40,424 nt of DNA from Cyclobacteriaceae bacterium (GTDB taxonomy: Bacteria; Bacteroidota; Bacteroidia; Cytophagales; Cyclobacteriaceae). Positions 9,523 through 18,784 of the stretch are shown here, in pieces. Under the pieces are notes generated by a model. It searched no databases and was not told the origin of the DNA. It saw nothing but the letters and a program-made list of their open reading frames with translations. The translations under genes were made by a program, and so were the position numbers. The first letter of the stretch is position 1. Every line of letters starts with the position of its first letter. The stretch is from contig JAAUQL010000047.1 of NCBI GenBank assembly GCA_012033595.1, positions 1 to 40,424 of the forward strand, written 5' to 3'.

Positions 9523-10881
9523 TCAATTCGTCTTTATCAGGTACAATCCTGAACCATGAGCCGGTAAGAGCGCCTGAAAGTCCTTTTTGAACTTCCCCAA
9601 ATTCTTATGACTCCACAGGTCTTTGATTTCAACAGATGCTGATATGCCCATATCTGCCAGCAGCACATAGACTGGCGTTTCTGCATCTTCGCCAAGGTTA
9701 AATACCCCAAGATATTTGTTTTCGCTATTGGGTACATCGGCGATCCAGGCTACATGGTTGCCACGGCGGAAAAGTTGGCGGTTGTTTTCACTGGCCTGGT
9801 TAACAGCCAGCACCTCTTTGTTGGTCAATAAGTGTAATTCAGATGGCCTCATCATGGTAAGGTCGCCACCGTACATCAGTGGAGATCGTGCTATAGACCA
9901 TAATGTCATCAGAGTTTGTTGCTCGTCAGCCGAATAATTGGATCGCCTTTCCGGTCCAAGTGGGCCTCTTTGCGAGAGCAAACCGATAGGAATCATATCT
10001 GCATCGGGCCAGTGGCCAGGTTCTATGTGCTGTTCCCATTGGTGGCAAAGATCAAATTGGTGTTTTAAATCCTCCCATCTGTCCCAGAAGTCTGCCGAAA
10101 TACGCCAAAGATTGACATTTTCTTTCAGATGCGCTGCCTGATCGAGTGGTGCAGCACCCGGTGACAGGCTCAATACCATGTCCCTTCCACTTAGATCTAT
10201 TGCTTTGCGCAATGCTTCAATGTCATTCTCATGATATGGGCCGATGGCCAGAATATCATCTACTTTGATATAATCCACACCCCAGGAGGCATAAAGTTCT
10301 ATCAGCGAGTTGTAGTATTCCTGTCCGCCTTTTTTGCTCCAGTCAATGCCATACATATTATCCAGCCACTGACAGCTATCTTTGGTGTCAGCCAGCTCCC
10401 TGGCTGAGATATCAAGCCCCTTTATTTTTGAGTTGAGATAGACCGCCTGCCGCGGAATGCCCCGCATAACATGAATGCCAAATTTGAGCCCCAGGCTGTG
10501 TATATAATCTGCCAGAGGTTTGAATCCTTTGCCACTATTTGCCGAAGGAAATCGTTCCGGATCGGGCAGTAGCCTGCTATATTCGTCCATGATCAGCCTG
10601 GGTTGATAATCATCATCCGTTTGAGGAGGGTTGTTTAGGGCAGCCACATTGGGGTAATACCAGCAATAATCCACCACCACATATTCCCAGCCGGCATGTT
10701 TCAGATGAGTTGCCATCATTTTGGCATTGGCTCTTATTTCCTGTTCTGTTACTGTGGCTCCGTAGCTGTCGTAGCTGTTCCAGCCCATAGGTGGTGTTTG
10801 TGCCACCTGAGCCAGCGAATTAGTGAAAGTCCCTGCAAGCAGTATGAGCAACAGGGAGCTTCTGAGTTTTGGTCTTTTCAT
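9523..10881 (-). CDS. GH27 alpha-galactosidase, secreted
   Basis: A 452-residue enzyme with a Sec signal peptide (1-24, ending NSLAQ). The barrel starts with TPPMGWNSYDSYG, the classical GH27 opening. It contains VVVDYCWY, the nucleophile motif YIKVDD (Asp208), and RISADFWD, whose Asp264 is the likely acid/base. A C-terminal antiparallel beta domain of about 90 residues ends in HGSGLYLIKTN, which is typical of the family. Length and architecture are normal for a bacterial GH27, and activity on terminal alpha-galactose is expected, though alpha-N-acetylgalactosaminidase and beta-L-arabinopyranosidase activities also occur in the family. It starts 11 bases after the stop of the GH43-like gene, so the two are almost certainly co-transcribed. 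Confidence 0.92.
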   Translation of the reverse strand: MKRPKLRSSLLLILLAGTFTNSLAQVAQTPPMGWNSYDSYGATVTEQEIRANAKMMATHLKHAGWEYVVVDYCWYYPNVAALNNPPQTDDDYQPRLIMDEYSRLLPDPERFPSANSGKGFKPLADYIHSLGLKFGIHVMRGIPRQAVYLNSKIKGLDISARELADTKDSCQWLDNMYGIDWSKKGGQEYYNSLIELYASWGVDYIKVDDILAIGPYHENDIEALRKAIDLSGRDMVLSLSPGAAPLDQAAHLKENVNLWRISADFWDRWEDLKHQFDLCHQWEQHIEPGHWPDADMIPIGLLSQRGPLGPERRSNYSADEQQTLMTLWSIARSPLMYGGDLTMMRPSELHLLTNKEVLAVNQASENNRQLFRRGNHVAWIADVPNSENKYLGVFNLGEDAETPVYVLLADMGISASVEIKDLWSHKNLGKFKKDFQALLPAHGSGLYLIKTN

Positions 10882-10892
10882 GTACCCTATAT

Positions 10893-12034
10893 TTATTTTT
10901 TATGATCTACTAATTTTAACTTACACATGCCCACATGGCCAAAGCCGCTATACTCGTCATCTTCCGGCGCATCTTTGGCCGTGAAGAACAATGTGTACAT
11001 GCCATCACCTTCCTTTATTAGTCCCAAAGGAGTTCTCATGCCCCAGGGTTTGGCCCACCATCTTTGGGTGTGTTTTTCCAAATCTATAAAAATGGCACGC
11101 GACCAGTTGATCCCGTCGTCTGAGACCGAATAGGCGAACATGGTTTTGGGTCCGCCATCCACAAATGCCACAAATCTCCCGTCAGCAAGCCGATCCACCA
11201 CCGGGTTTTCTACAAACAGGGTATCGATCAATACCGGATTACCGTGCGCTGCTCTTTGCCATGAACCAAAAAAAGAAGCGGACTCTGCCAATCCCACACC
11301 CCAAAAAGGAATCGGAAAATATTGGCTTTGGGCGCTTCCATAAAAGGATCTCCAGGTGCCGTCGTCTAACTGATATGGATACCAGGAATTTACCCCCTGC
11401 AACCCTTCCCAGGCCTGGCTGTTTTCATCTGGCTCCATCAGCATCAGAGTATCTTCGTATGGTCCGCCAATGCCTTCTATACCGCTGGTGAGAGATCGGG
11501 CCAGCATGATTCGCCCGTGCATATTCCTTCTGAAAGCCGTATCAAGGTCAAGTGCCGACATATAATCGACATAGGAAAGATACCAGCGATCCTCCTCGCT
11601 GAGCCAGTAAGTCATAGGAGACCAAAGCGCGGCTTTCCTGTGCATGCCGGTGGTATCTGCATTTGACTGCATCACATGACCTACGCGCTCCCATTTAAGA
11701 CCGTCGAGGCTTTTCCAGTGCGCCAGACGGGTGGGTATCCAAACCGGATCGGCATAAGGCTCGGTGGTAATAAATGGTAGGTGCCATTGATTTTGTGCGC
11801 TCGCCCTCCTTCAAAACCAAATTTATTGTGTGCTGTACCCCGATCGCCACGGGTTATTACTGGTTGGGGATGAACGTAAGCAACTTCAAAGATGGGTGTT
11901 GCTTCTGGCAAGAGTGTTGTCTCAATCTTTTCCTGCTCCGAACTTATTTCTTTTCGTTCAGAGCCTGAATTATTGTAGGAACATGCACTCAGCATAAATG
12001 CAACCAATAGGTATGCTGATAATTTGTTATTCAT
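10893..12034 (-). CDS. GH43-like five-bladed beta-propeller lipoprotein, one frameshift
   Basis: Two frames join into about 380 residues when one base is added near 11768-11774, restoring NGTYHL-TTEPYADPVW and then RLAHWKSLDGLKWERVGHVM. The N-terminus is a lipobox signal peptide (FMLSACSY, Cys18). Later segments show propeller-blade signatures: KAALWSPMTYW, YLSYVDYM, VENPVVDRLADGRFVAF and a terminal TLFFTAKD. These place it in the GH43/GH32/GH117/GH130-like propeller superfamily. I cannot assign the exact family: the usual three acidic catalytic residues cannot be fixed without an alignment. Location just before GH27 suggests a side-chain-removing glycosidase, but a non-catalytic glycan-binding propeller is also possible. 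As read, the first frame ends after 117 residues. Confidence 0.7.
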
Positions 12035-12138
12035 TCTTTGCTGTCTAATTTATTGATTCCCAATGATAATCATTAGGAGCTTCCATTATTTTCAATTTAT
12101 TACTTTTATATCATTCAATACAATGAATTCAACACTGC

Positions 12139-15100
12139 TTATCTTTTTATCACCAGTTTCTCGATTTGCTCAAGTCCTGCCGATTTGATGCTGACTGCAT
12201 AGACACCTTCCCGCAGGTGAGAAAGGTCGATCTGGTTTTCGCTGCGGAAAGTGCTATAGCTGCGGCCCGTCATATCGATGATAATGACCGAGGCATTAGC
12301 TTCGAGCCCTTGTATGTACAGCGTGGTGTTGGCCGGATTGGGGTAGAGGGTGATGTCATTCTGCGATTTGTCCTCCGGCGATGTGCCCATGACTGCCAAT
12401 CGTGCAGCTCCTGTGCCTGCCGATATGGTGCCTGATGAGGCAGTGAGTCGGAATTTGTCAATGCCCGCTCTATCTTCCCTTCTGGCAATTTCCAGTTGAT
12501 GGTTGCCTGCTGAAAGACTGCTGTACGTTTTTAAGGTGATCCAGGTAAGGGAGGGATAAGCAGAAAGATTTTGAACCGTCCATGTGCCGGCATCTATTCT
12601 ATGCCAGAAGGAATCACTACCGAGGTCAGGGAACTTTACATACGCCTCTACTGTCACATTGCTACTTTGTGAGAGGCTAAACTGATAGGTGGCCTTTCCA
12701 TCACTTGCGGTCACACTACCCGAGTTGGCAATGCCGGTACCCCCGGGCACTACAATGAGCCCGCTGCTTACGGTCCACGGAGCAAAGCTGCTTTGTCCTG
12801 AGGCACCCTCAGCTTCCACGGTAATGGCGCTGGAAGCGTTGCTTTGCGTGGTGGCATTGGCCTCGTTGCTGTAGCTGCCATAGCCTGCGCAGCTCATACC
12901 GCGCACACGGAAGTAGTATTGGGTACCAGCATTGAGGCCTGTGATGGTAGTACTTGACGTGTTGGCACCAAGCGTTTTTACCTGTGTATAGCTGCCCCCG
13001 GATACTTTCTGCTCTACGTAGTAGTTGTCCTCTACCGAAGAGTTGTCATTCCACGTAAGTGAAACCGACGAGGTAGCGGTGGCGGTGGCCGACAGTCCGG
13101 AGGGAGCCGATGGCGTGCCTACGGTGCAGCTTGCTGCCTCGCAATCGATATGCTCCTGCTTGATGTTATCGAGCCTGTTGTCCCAACTGCCGCCATCGGG
13201 CAATAGGTTGGCAACAAACATATAGGCATCATCGACTACCGGTACGGTAGAGGGCACCGTTATGCTGATATTGACCGTGCCGGTACCTGCCGAAACATCC
13301 ACCTTTTTGGCAACATAGGTAGTCCATGGATCGGAATCGAGCTTGAATGACAGTTCTATATCTCGCGCTGTAGATGCTTCGTATCCTATTGACAGGGTAT
13401 ATGTTTGGCCCTGCATTACCGGGTCAATGCGCTCAATGGAGGTGAGCTTGTCCTGCAACACACTTCCACTACTTATTTCACCATTGGCAGCAGTAAGCCT
13501 AAACTTGTCTATCTGCGCACCATCTTCCCTACGGGCAATCTGGAAAGTGTGCTGTCCGGCTGCCATGCTGTTGTACGTTTTCAAGGTAATCCAGGTCCAT
13601 TCCGGGTATGCGGTCAGGTTTTGCGCGGCCCAACTTCCATTGTCCATGCGATGCCAAAAGGAGTCATCGCCCAGCGAAGGAAATCGCACCAATGCCTCGA
13701 CGGTCACATTGGTAGCTACAGAAAGGTTGTAAAAGTATTGTGCTTTGCCATCCGAGTCCGTCACTGCATTATTATTTGCGATCCCGGTGCCCTGGGGTAC
13801 CACAATATACGCTCCACTCACAGACCAGGGAGCAAAACCGGCCTGTCCCGAGGCATCCTCGGCTTCAAGTGTAATTTTGTTTCCGGCAGGCACAATACAA
13901 TCAATACCGCCTTCGCGGAACTCGTCATATCGATCGGCCCAGGTACCTCCTGCAGGCATGATAAAGGCCAACCATTGATAGGCATACTCAGCTGCCTGAA
14001 CACCCGCAGGCACTGTCATCGAAAAATCCACACTCCCAGCGCCCTCATTCACACGGATAGTCTTTCCCGTGTAAACCGTCCAGGGTTCACTGTCGAGTTT
14101 GAACTCAAGACGCAAATCCCTCGCAGCTGTGGCTGTATAATTAACGGTGACGGTATAGGTATTTCCCGCGATCACCGGGTTTACCCTTTCTACCGCGCTC
14201 ACGACATCCAGTGTTTGCCCACCTACTACACAGTCTATATCTGATTCATTACTATCATCAAACCGCTGGCTCCAATTCCCTCCTGAGGGTATCATATAGA
14301 GAGCCCATCGATATGCATCATTGGCAATTGGCAAGTTGGCCGGCACAGTAAGTGCGATGTTTTTGGTGCCGTGCCCCACATTTACAGTTACTTTTACTGA
14401 GGCATACGTAGTCCATGGTTCACTACCTTTTTTAAGATCAAGAACCAACTCCCGAGTGGCTGATGCCTCATACTCTACGGGTATCGTCACGGTTTGACCG
14501 GGAGAAATCGGATCTACCCGGTTCATTTTCACAATCTCATCATTGTAAAGCGGTGAAGTCACTGTAACGGTATTGCTGTAGCCACTTTCGCCCGCGCAAC
14601 TAGTACCCTTAATTCTATAAGTGTTGGTGGTGCCCGGCGCTACTTTTCGATCCACGAATCTTTCCACATTGTTCCATACAAAAGCTACCTGCTCATAGCT
14701 GCCTGATCCCGTTTTTCTTTCTATCATATAACCCTCCTCTACCCCTGAATTATCACTCCAGGTGAGCTCAACGGCATCTTTACTTAACACATGGGCATTG
14801 AGCCCCGATGGCGCGGAAGGACTTCCAGCCAGGCAGGGCATATTATTGTACTTTAGATAATATACATAATGCATGTCGTCGGACTTAAGTGGCGGAATGG
14901 CCACCTGGTGCGTACCTGCCCCGCCAATGGCCACGTTGCCTTTTACCATTTTGCCGGTATAAATATCATACCATGCGCCGGTACCAGCACGAGGCGTATT
15001 GATGGTAATATGCTCATTGTTACGGGTTTCGGTGGTATTGTTGAGCACAAGAACCAACTGCCTGTCTGGGCCAGACAACCCATAGGTCAATAGTTTGAAG

Positions 15101-16401
15101 GGATCCCAGGAATTGGAAATACTGGTTTTAACCAGCCTGTCGTCATCTACCGTTTGGACAAAGGCCAGGAAATAGCCAAAATATTCGAACATCTCATCGG
15201 TGATGGACAAATTGGAACAGCACCTTGCACGTGAATAGTCTTTCCAGGCAGTATGCCAGTATACCGCTTGCATTTCGTTGAAGTACATAATATATGCCGC
15301 CGCAGGCCAGGTCCTTTCCCATCCGGGTTTATAAGCATAATCTTTATGACCAACCTCTGTGACCATGTAAGGCAATTGATTGGTTTCTGGATTGAGGAGA
15401 ATTTGGCTTAAATCACCTTTCTTCGACAGGTATTCATAATGGTGATTGACATAAGCGTACCGGTGTCTGGAAGCAAATCCATAGCCTTGGAGGGTTTTTC
15501 CTTCAGAATCAATAGAAGCATTGGGTGCCCATGCTCTGTGGTAGTAATCGTACACATCCAAAGCATCGACAAAAGGCCGACCGAAGTCAATACCATTTCC
15601 ATCTTCATTTGATATCTCCCAAAAGTCCACATAGGCTCCCCACCTGTTCACCAGATATTTTGCATACTTTTCATAAGCTGCATTAGACCAAAGCGGGCTA
15701 TCCGGCATTTTATTGAAAGGTACAAGCATGATTTTGATATTCCTTTCATGTAGCGCTTTGCAGAAACGGTCGAAGAAAATACCCTCTTCCTGCTTATAAA
15801 TGCCATTATTTCCTTCGGCGTATCCGCCAAAAATGACCGGGCTGCAATTTGCATGGTTTAAACGGTAAAGGTTGAACCCATTTTCCGCAAAGGCATCCAG
15901 GTATTCTCCCAACGATACACCGCCATGATCAGACAAAGCCCAGGCATTGCCGTTGAGGTCGTTGTTGATGCAATCCTGCCACCCGTGTGCGTAAAACGCC
16001 TCACCAGATTCACTATATATCCAGCGGGTGGGGTTGTTGGGGCTTTGGGTTATAAAACCCTTCCGTGCCGAGGCCACGCAGGTGTAGCTGATATAGCTGC
16101 TCCAGGTGCCGGCATTGATTCGGTAGCGCCATCTCCAGGTGCCGGTTTTGTTTGGTGAAAAGCGCACCTTCCAGGTATTGGGGCTATAATAAAAGCCGCC
16201 AAATGTGTATTTTTTGGATGCCGGATCCAGCATTTCCACATCAATGGTGACGTCCTGCCAGGGGTTCGAGCCGCTATAGGTGTGAGAAATGGCGTATTCG
16301 TAAACTTCGTACTTACCTATATCAACAGCGTGTGCCCCGCTATAGGTCATCAACAAAGCAAAAATGGCGATGCTGGCTATTTTGTATAATTCATTTTTCA
16401 T
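12139..16401 (-). CDS. Multimodular T9SS-exported glycosidase with DUF5060-type N-terminus and CBM-like repeats
   Basis: From the ATG at 16401 the protein has 1,420 residues. An upstream GTG at 16461 would add 20 residues ahead of the signal peptide, so it was rejected. Modules are: signal peptide (1-25); DUF5060-type beta domain (about 27-110); GH5-clan-like TIM barrel (about 120-455) with acid/base candidate Glu266 in FWEISNED and nucleophile candidate Glu349 in YMVTEVG; fibronectin III (about 527-616); two tandem roughly 100-residue repeats ending in IDC (about 623-724 and 733-834); CBM6/35-like sandwich beginning ITLEAEDASGQ (about 843-972); a third IDC repeat (about 987-1087); second FN3 (about 1097-1186); second CBM-like copy (about 1192-1322); and a T9SS type A sorting domain (about 1345-1420, starting ITLYPNPANTTLYI). 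It is likely the cell-surface or released endo-enzyme that starts depolymerisation. The GH family cannot be fixed by eye. Confidence 0.85.
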   Translation of the reverse strand: MKNELYKIASIAIFALLMTYSGAHAVDIGKYEVYEYAISHTYSGSNPWQDVTIDVEMLDPASKKYTFGGFYYSPNTWKVRFSPNKTGTWRWRYRINAGTWSSYISYTCVASARKGFITQSPNNPTRWIYSESGEAFYAHGWQDCINNDLNGNAWALSDHGGVSLGEYLDAFAENGFNLYRLNHANCSPVIFGGYAEGNNGIYKQEEGIFFDRFCKALHERNIKIMLVPFNKMPDSPLWSNAAYEKYAKYLVNRWGAYVDFWEISNEDGNGIDFGRPFVDALDVYDYYHRAWAPNASIDSEGKTLQGYGFASRHRYAYVNHHYEYLSKKGDLSQILLNPETNQLPYMVTEVGHKDYAYKPGWERTWPAAAYIMYFNEMQAVYWHTAWKDYSRARCCSNLSITDEMFEYFGYFLAFVQTVDDDRLVKTSISNSWDPFKLLTYGLSGPDRQLVLVLNNTTETRNNEHITINTPRAGTGAWYDIYTGKMVKGNVAIGGAGTHQVAIPPLKSDDMHYVYYLKYNNMPCLAGSPSAPSGLNAHVLSKDAVELTWSDNSGVEEGYMIERKTGSGSYEQVAFVWNNVERFVDRKVAPGTTNTYRIKGTSCAGESGYSNTVTVTSPLYNDEIVKMNRVDPISPGQTVTIPVEYEASATRELVLDLKKGSEPWTTYASVKVTVNVGHGTKNIALTVPANLPIANDAYRWALYMIPSGGNWSQRFDDSNESDIDCVVGGQTLDVVSAVERVNPVIAGNTYTVTVNYTATAARDLRLEFKLDSEPWTVYTGKTIRVNEGAGSVDFSMTVPAGVQAAEYAYQWLAFIMPAGGTWADRYDEFREGGIDCIVPAGNKITLEAEDASGQAGFAPWSVSGAYIVVPQGTGIANNNAVTDSDGKAQYFYNLSVATNVTVEALVRFPSLGDDSFWHRMDNGSWAAQNLTAYPEWTWITLKTYNSMAAGQHTFQIARREDGAQIDKFRLTAANGEISSGSVLQDKLTSIERIDPVMQGQTYTLSIGYEASTARDIELSFKLDSDPWTTYVAKKVDVSAGTGTVNISITVPSTVPVVDDAYMFVANLLPDGGSWDNRLDNIKQEHIDCEAASCTVGTPSAPSGLSATATATSSVSLTWNDNSSVEDNYYVEQKVSGGSYTQVKTLGANTSSTTITGLNAGTQYYFRVRGMSCAGYGSYSNEANATTQSNASSAITVEAEGASGQSSFAPWTVSSGLIVVPGGTGIANSGSVTASDGKATYQFSLSQSSNVTVEAYVKFPDLGSDSFWHRIDAGTWTVQNLSAYPSLTWITLKTYSSLSAGNHQLEIARREDRAGIDKFRLTASSGTISAGTGAARLAVMGTSPEDKSQNDITLYPNPANTTLYIQGLEANASVIIIDMTGRSYSTFRSENQIDLSHLREGVYAVSIKSAGLEQIEKLVIKR

Positions 16402-16544
16402 ATGTGAGTGTTTAGGTTTAGTGTTAAGTGTTAAGTACAACAAGATCAAATCTTCCGACACCAGTGCGATGTCGTGAATGATTCATTAATAAGCGTAAGG
16501 GGTGTTTTTTTCATAATTTTAGCATTTAAGGGCGAACGATAGAA

Positions 16545-16563
16545 TTGTGCATAGTCAGCACAA
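16545..16563. promoter_or_regulatory. Inverted repeat between GH28 and DUF5060-glycosidase genes
   Basis: TTGTGC (16545-16550) and GCACAA (16558-16563) are perfect complements around a 7-base spacer. A second outer pair, CGAAC (16533-16537) and GTTCG (16566-16570), extends the symmetry with interior loops. It lies in the 219-base gap between the GH28 stop and the ATG at 16401. No U-run follows, so it is more like an operator or an RNA stem than a terminator. Confidence 0.35.
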
Positions 16564-16620
16564 CGGTTCGTCTGATTAGAATATGATTATTTCTTTTAAT
16601 GGATTACTTAGGTATTTCAT

Positions 16621-18024
16621 TTAGTAATTATTCCCTATTACATTGTTTTTGAAAATTGCCGGCCTAGCGTCAGGTGATTTTTCTCTAAGCTTGAAATTTT
16701 CGATGATTATCCCTTCGACATTGCGCAGGTATAGGCCTTTTGCCGGGGCTGGATGGTATTGCTTAACGGACGAAAATGAATCAATAACTTCTGCCATTTC
16801 TTCTCCCTGACCTTGATCATCTCCTCTTATTGTAAATTGCAGATTTCTTAAGATGACATTTTCGACCGGTTGTTTGGAAGAACCAACGATCACAGATGTC
16901 AGATCGGGCTGGTCTTTTTCTACAAAGTTTTCGGCATCGATATTTTCGATAAGGATATTCTTAAGGGTGCCGATTTTGCCGGCATCGAAGTATTCTTGTG
17001 TTTCTGCCTGTAGTGCAATAAAGATCGGTGCCCTGCAATCAATCATTTTAATATTTCGTATGGTGAGATTTGAAATGTTCGCATATCCCTGGGTATTAGT
17101 CAAATTAATCCCTGAGAACGGACCCGGAGCTATGTCGGAAGGGCCTTTGATCAGGCAATTTTCGATGGTTATATTGTATATATCCATGGATGTTTCTGTC
17201 CCCAGCCTGATGCCATTGGTTTCAGAAGCCAGCACACAGTTCTGAATGATGACATTGCTTGTGCTGTCTTTGGTGCCTCTTTTTGCTGACTTAATGCTGA
17301 TGGCATCGTCGCCGGTATCAATATCACAATGGCTGATGTGTACATGATGCGAACTTTCAATGTCAATGCCATCGGTCCAGCGCGAGTGGGCTCTATTTAA
17401 AATTTTTATATTATAAATGCTGATATCCGTACTCGCGAGAATATAACAGCTCCATTCACCAGAATTTTGTAGAAAAATATCGCTGATCTTGCAATGGTGA
17501 CAGTCGTGCAAAAAGAAGGGCCTGGGTGCGCCGGTATTTTTGTACGATAGTCCCACATAGGAGGTGGCTTCGTAGGGAGGCCTGACGGGAGGCTGTATTT
17601 CCTCGAACCCGGCCCTGCAATCAATTTCCCCGTAGCCCGATATTTCTATGTAGCTGATTTGGAAACCATACAAAACTCTTTTCCAGGAATCGGGGTGATA
17701 CTGAGATGAGTCCGGTGTGGCCAGAAGACGGGCTCCTTGCTCAAAATGAACATGGATCTTATGCTTCAACTGAATGGAACCCACCAGATAGTCGCCGGCA
17801 GCAAGCACCACCTTTCCTCCTCCATTGGCAGATAGCGTATCGATGGCAGTTTGGATAAATTTGGTCTCCAGGGCACTGCCTTCATAAACGGGCTTTAGCC
17901 GGATCTCACTTGTCGGATCATCTGCTTTGTCTGTCGCTCTATTTGAACGCATGAAAACAGGTAGAGCAGCCAGCGGTATAAATGCCTGCACAAAATTTCT
18001 TCTTGTTTTATTGGTTCTGTTCAT
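16621..18024 (-). CDS. GH28-like parallel beta-helix glycosidase with Tat-type leader
   Basis: A 467-residue protein. The leader has twin arginines (NKTRRNFVQAF) and a hydrophobic stretch, consistent with Tat export. A short domain with ALETKFIQTAID and NGGGKVVLAAGDYLVGSI opens the right-handed beta-helix seen in polygalacturonases. The catalytic region keeps WTDGIDIES (Asp218) and DIDTGDDAISIKS (Asp239, Asp240), the three Asp expected for an inverting GH28 enzyme. The usual GHG motif is replaced by ETNGIRLG (268-275), so the catalytic His is absent, as in some rhamnogalacturonan- or non-pectin-directed members. Activity on polygalacturonate is therefore doubtful. It is the first CAZyme gene after the SusCD terminator. 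A 50-residue open frame overlaps its start by 17 bases. Confidence 0.8.
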   Translation of the reverse strand: MNRTNKTRRNFVQAFIPLAALPVFMRSNRATDKADDPTSEIRLKPVYEGSALETKFIQTAIDTLSANGGGKVVLAAGDYLVGSIQLKHKIHVHFEQGARLLATPDSSQYHPDSWKRVLYGFQISYIEISGYGEIDCRAGFEEIQPPVRPPYEATSYVGLSYKNTGAPRPFFLHDCHHCKISDIFLQNSGEWSCYILASTDISIYNIKILNRAHSRWTDGIDIESSHHVHISHCDIDTGDDAISIKSAKRGTKDSTSNVIIQNCVLASETNGIRLGTETSMDIYNITIENCLIKGPSDIAPGPFSGINLTNTQGYANISNLTIRNIKMIDCRAPIFIALQAETQEYFDAGKIGTLKNILIENIDAENFVEKDQPDLTSVIVGSSKQPVENVILRNLQFTIRGDDQGQGEEMAEVIDSFSSVKQYHPAPAKGLYLRNVEGIIIENFKLREKSPDARPAIFKNNVIGNNY

Positions 18025-18160
18025 TCGGAAAATATTTGTGTATGTTTTTTTTAATTTCCTGAACCACCTCTTCCCGGTATTTACTTTCCCTTAATGGATC
18101 TTGGGTAGTTTTCGTAAAATGTTCTAAATGCATCAGCATCTGTTGAAGTGTGTGTTGCAT
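18008..18160 (-). CDS. Possible small protein (50 residues) upstream of GH28
   Basis: An ATG at 18160 opens a 50-codon frame ending at TAA 18008-18010, overlapping the GH28 start by 17 bases, which suggests possible translational coupling. The product is charged and helical in character (ESKYREEVVQEIKKNIHKYF). It has no signal peptide or recognisable motif. An in-frame stop lies three codons upstream. It may be a genuine leader-type small protein, the end of a frameshifted gene, or chance. The rest of the 310-base gap between 18025 and 18334 holds only the terminator hairpin described separately. Confidence 0.25.
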   Translation of the reverse strand: MQHTLQQMLMHLEHFTKTTQDPLRESKYREEVVQEIKKNIHKYFPNEQNQ

Positions 18161-18269
18161 GCAGTCCTTTCAGCAATGCAAAACCATGTAATTGTTTTCA
18201 TTAATTACAATTATGAATGAGTATTTAGGGCAATAGGAGTTGCACTAAGCATCATGTGCTCATAACATT

Positions 18270-18306
18270 TTGATTAAAAAGTAAATCCTGCCGTAGAACC
18301 GGCAGG
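18270..18306 (-). terminator. Intrinsic terminator after the susCD-lipoprotein unit
   Basis: CCTGCCG (18287-18293) pairs perfectly with CGGCAGG (18300-18306) around a 6-base loop. On the minus strand the stem is followed by ATTTACTTTTTAATC. It begins 28 bases after the stop of the small lipoprotein gene, so it should end the susC-susD-lipoprotein transcript or attenuate read-through into the CAZyme genes. Confidence 0.7.
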
Positions 18307-18334
18307 ACTTAACCAATAGATTTATCAGTGTTTT

Positions 18335-18754
18335 TTATTTCACTACCACTACGGTGACCGGAGCTGTAGTGAAGCGCTCGAGAATGTTGCCATCTCCACC
18401 GGCATTGGTCACTATCAACCGCGCCTGATAGGTGGTATCATCGCCGGCAAATGGCGTGTTGTATGCATAGCCGATGAAGGAAGTATCCAGGTCTACATTG
18501 TGGTAGGGTGCAGCTAAGCTTTCCATCACCATGGCAGAGTCTCTTCTTTCTTCAGTATATCTCTTTGTAAGTTCTCCGGTCTCTAAGGTATAGTAGAAAC
18601 CTGTGCCCGAATATCCAAACAAAGCAGACTGACCAACCTTGACTGTATCTGTGAGCAGGTACAGTTCGCCGTATGGCCTATCGACGTCTTCTTCACATGC
18701 CATGAAAAACATGATCCCAAAAATTGCAATTATTATTTTACCTATGAATTTCAT
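18335..18754 (-). CDS. Small PUL lipoprotein in the SusE/surface-glycan-binding position, family unknown
   Basis: A 139-residue protein with a lipobox signal peptide (IMFFMACEED, Cys20) and the acidic stretch right after the Cys that often marks surface export in Bacteroidota. The mature part is about 120 residues, predicted from its pattern as beta-rich (GELYLLTDTVKVGQSALFGY, APVTVVVVK), like one immunoglobulin-type domain. I do not recognise a named family. Its place directly after SusD, 30 bases from the SusD stop and before a terminator, is where SusE-like or other surface glycan-binding proteins sit, so a helper role in capture is inferred. It is much smaller than typical SusE/SusF proteins. 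Confidence 0.65.
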   Translation of the reverse strand: MKFIGKIIIAIFGIMFFMACEEDVDRPYGELYLLTDTVKVGQSALFGYSGTGFYYTLETGELTKRYTEERRDSAMVMESLAAPYHNVDLDTSFIGYAYNTPFAGDDTTYQARLIVTNAGGDGNILERFTTAPVTVVVVK

Positions 18755-18784
18755 ATCGTTTTTGTTTTAAATCAGAATTGATGA

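Noticed and set aside
7417-12074. A/T-rich palindromes between CAZyme genes (7417-7428, 9441-9454, 12062-12074)
   Set aside because: They differ in sequence and are composed almost only of A and T, so they are expected by chance in such gaps. No shared operator core is seen.
13405-14244. Long plus-strand open frame (279 codons) opposite the T9SS glycosidase
   Set aside because: It is antisense to the FN3 and repeat modules, whose biased codons create long shadow frames. No family features are visible.
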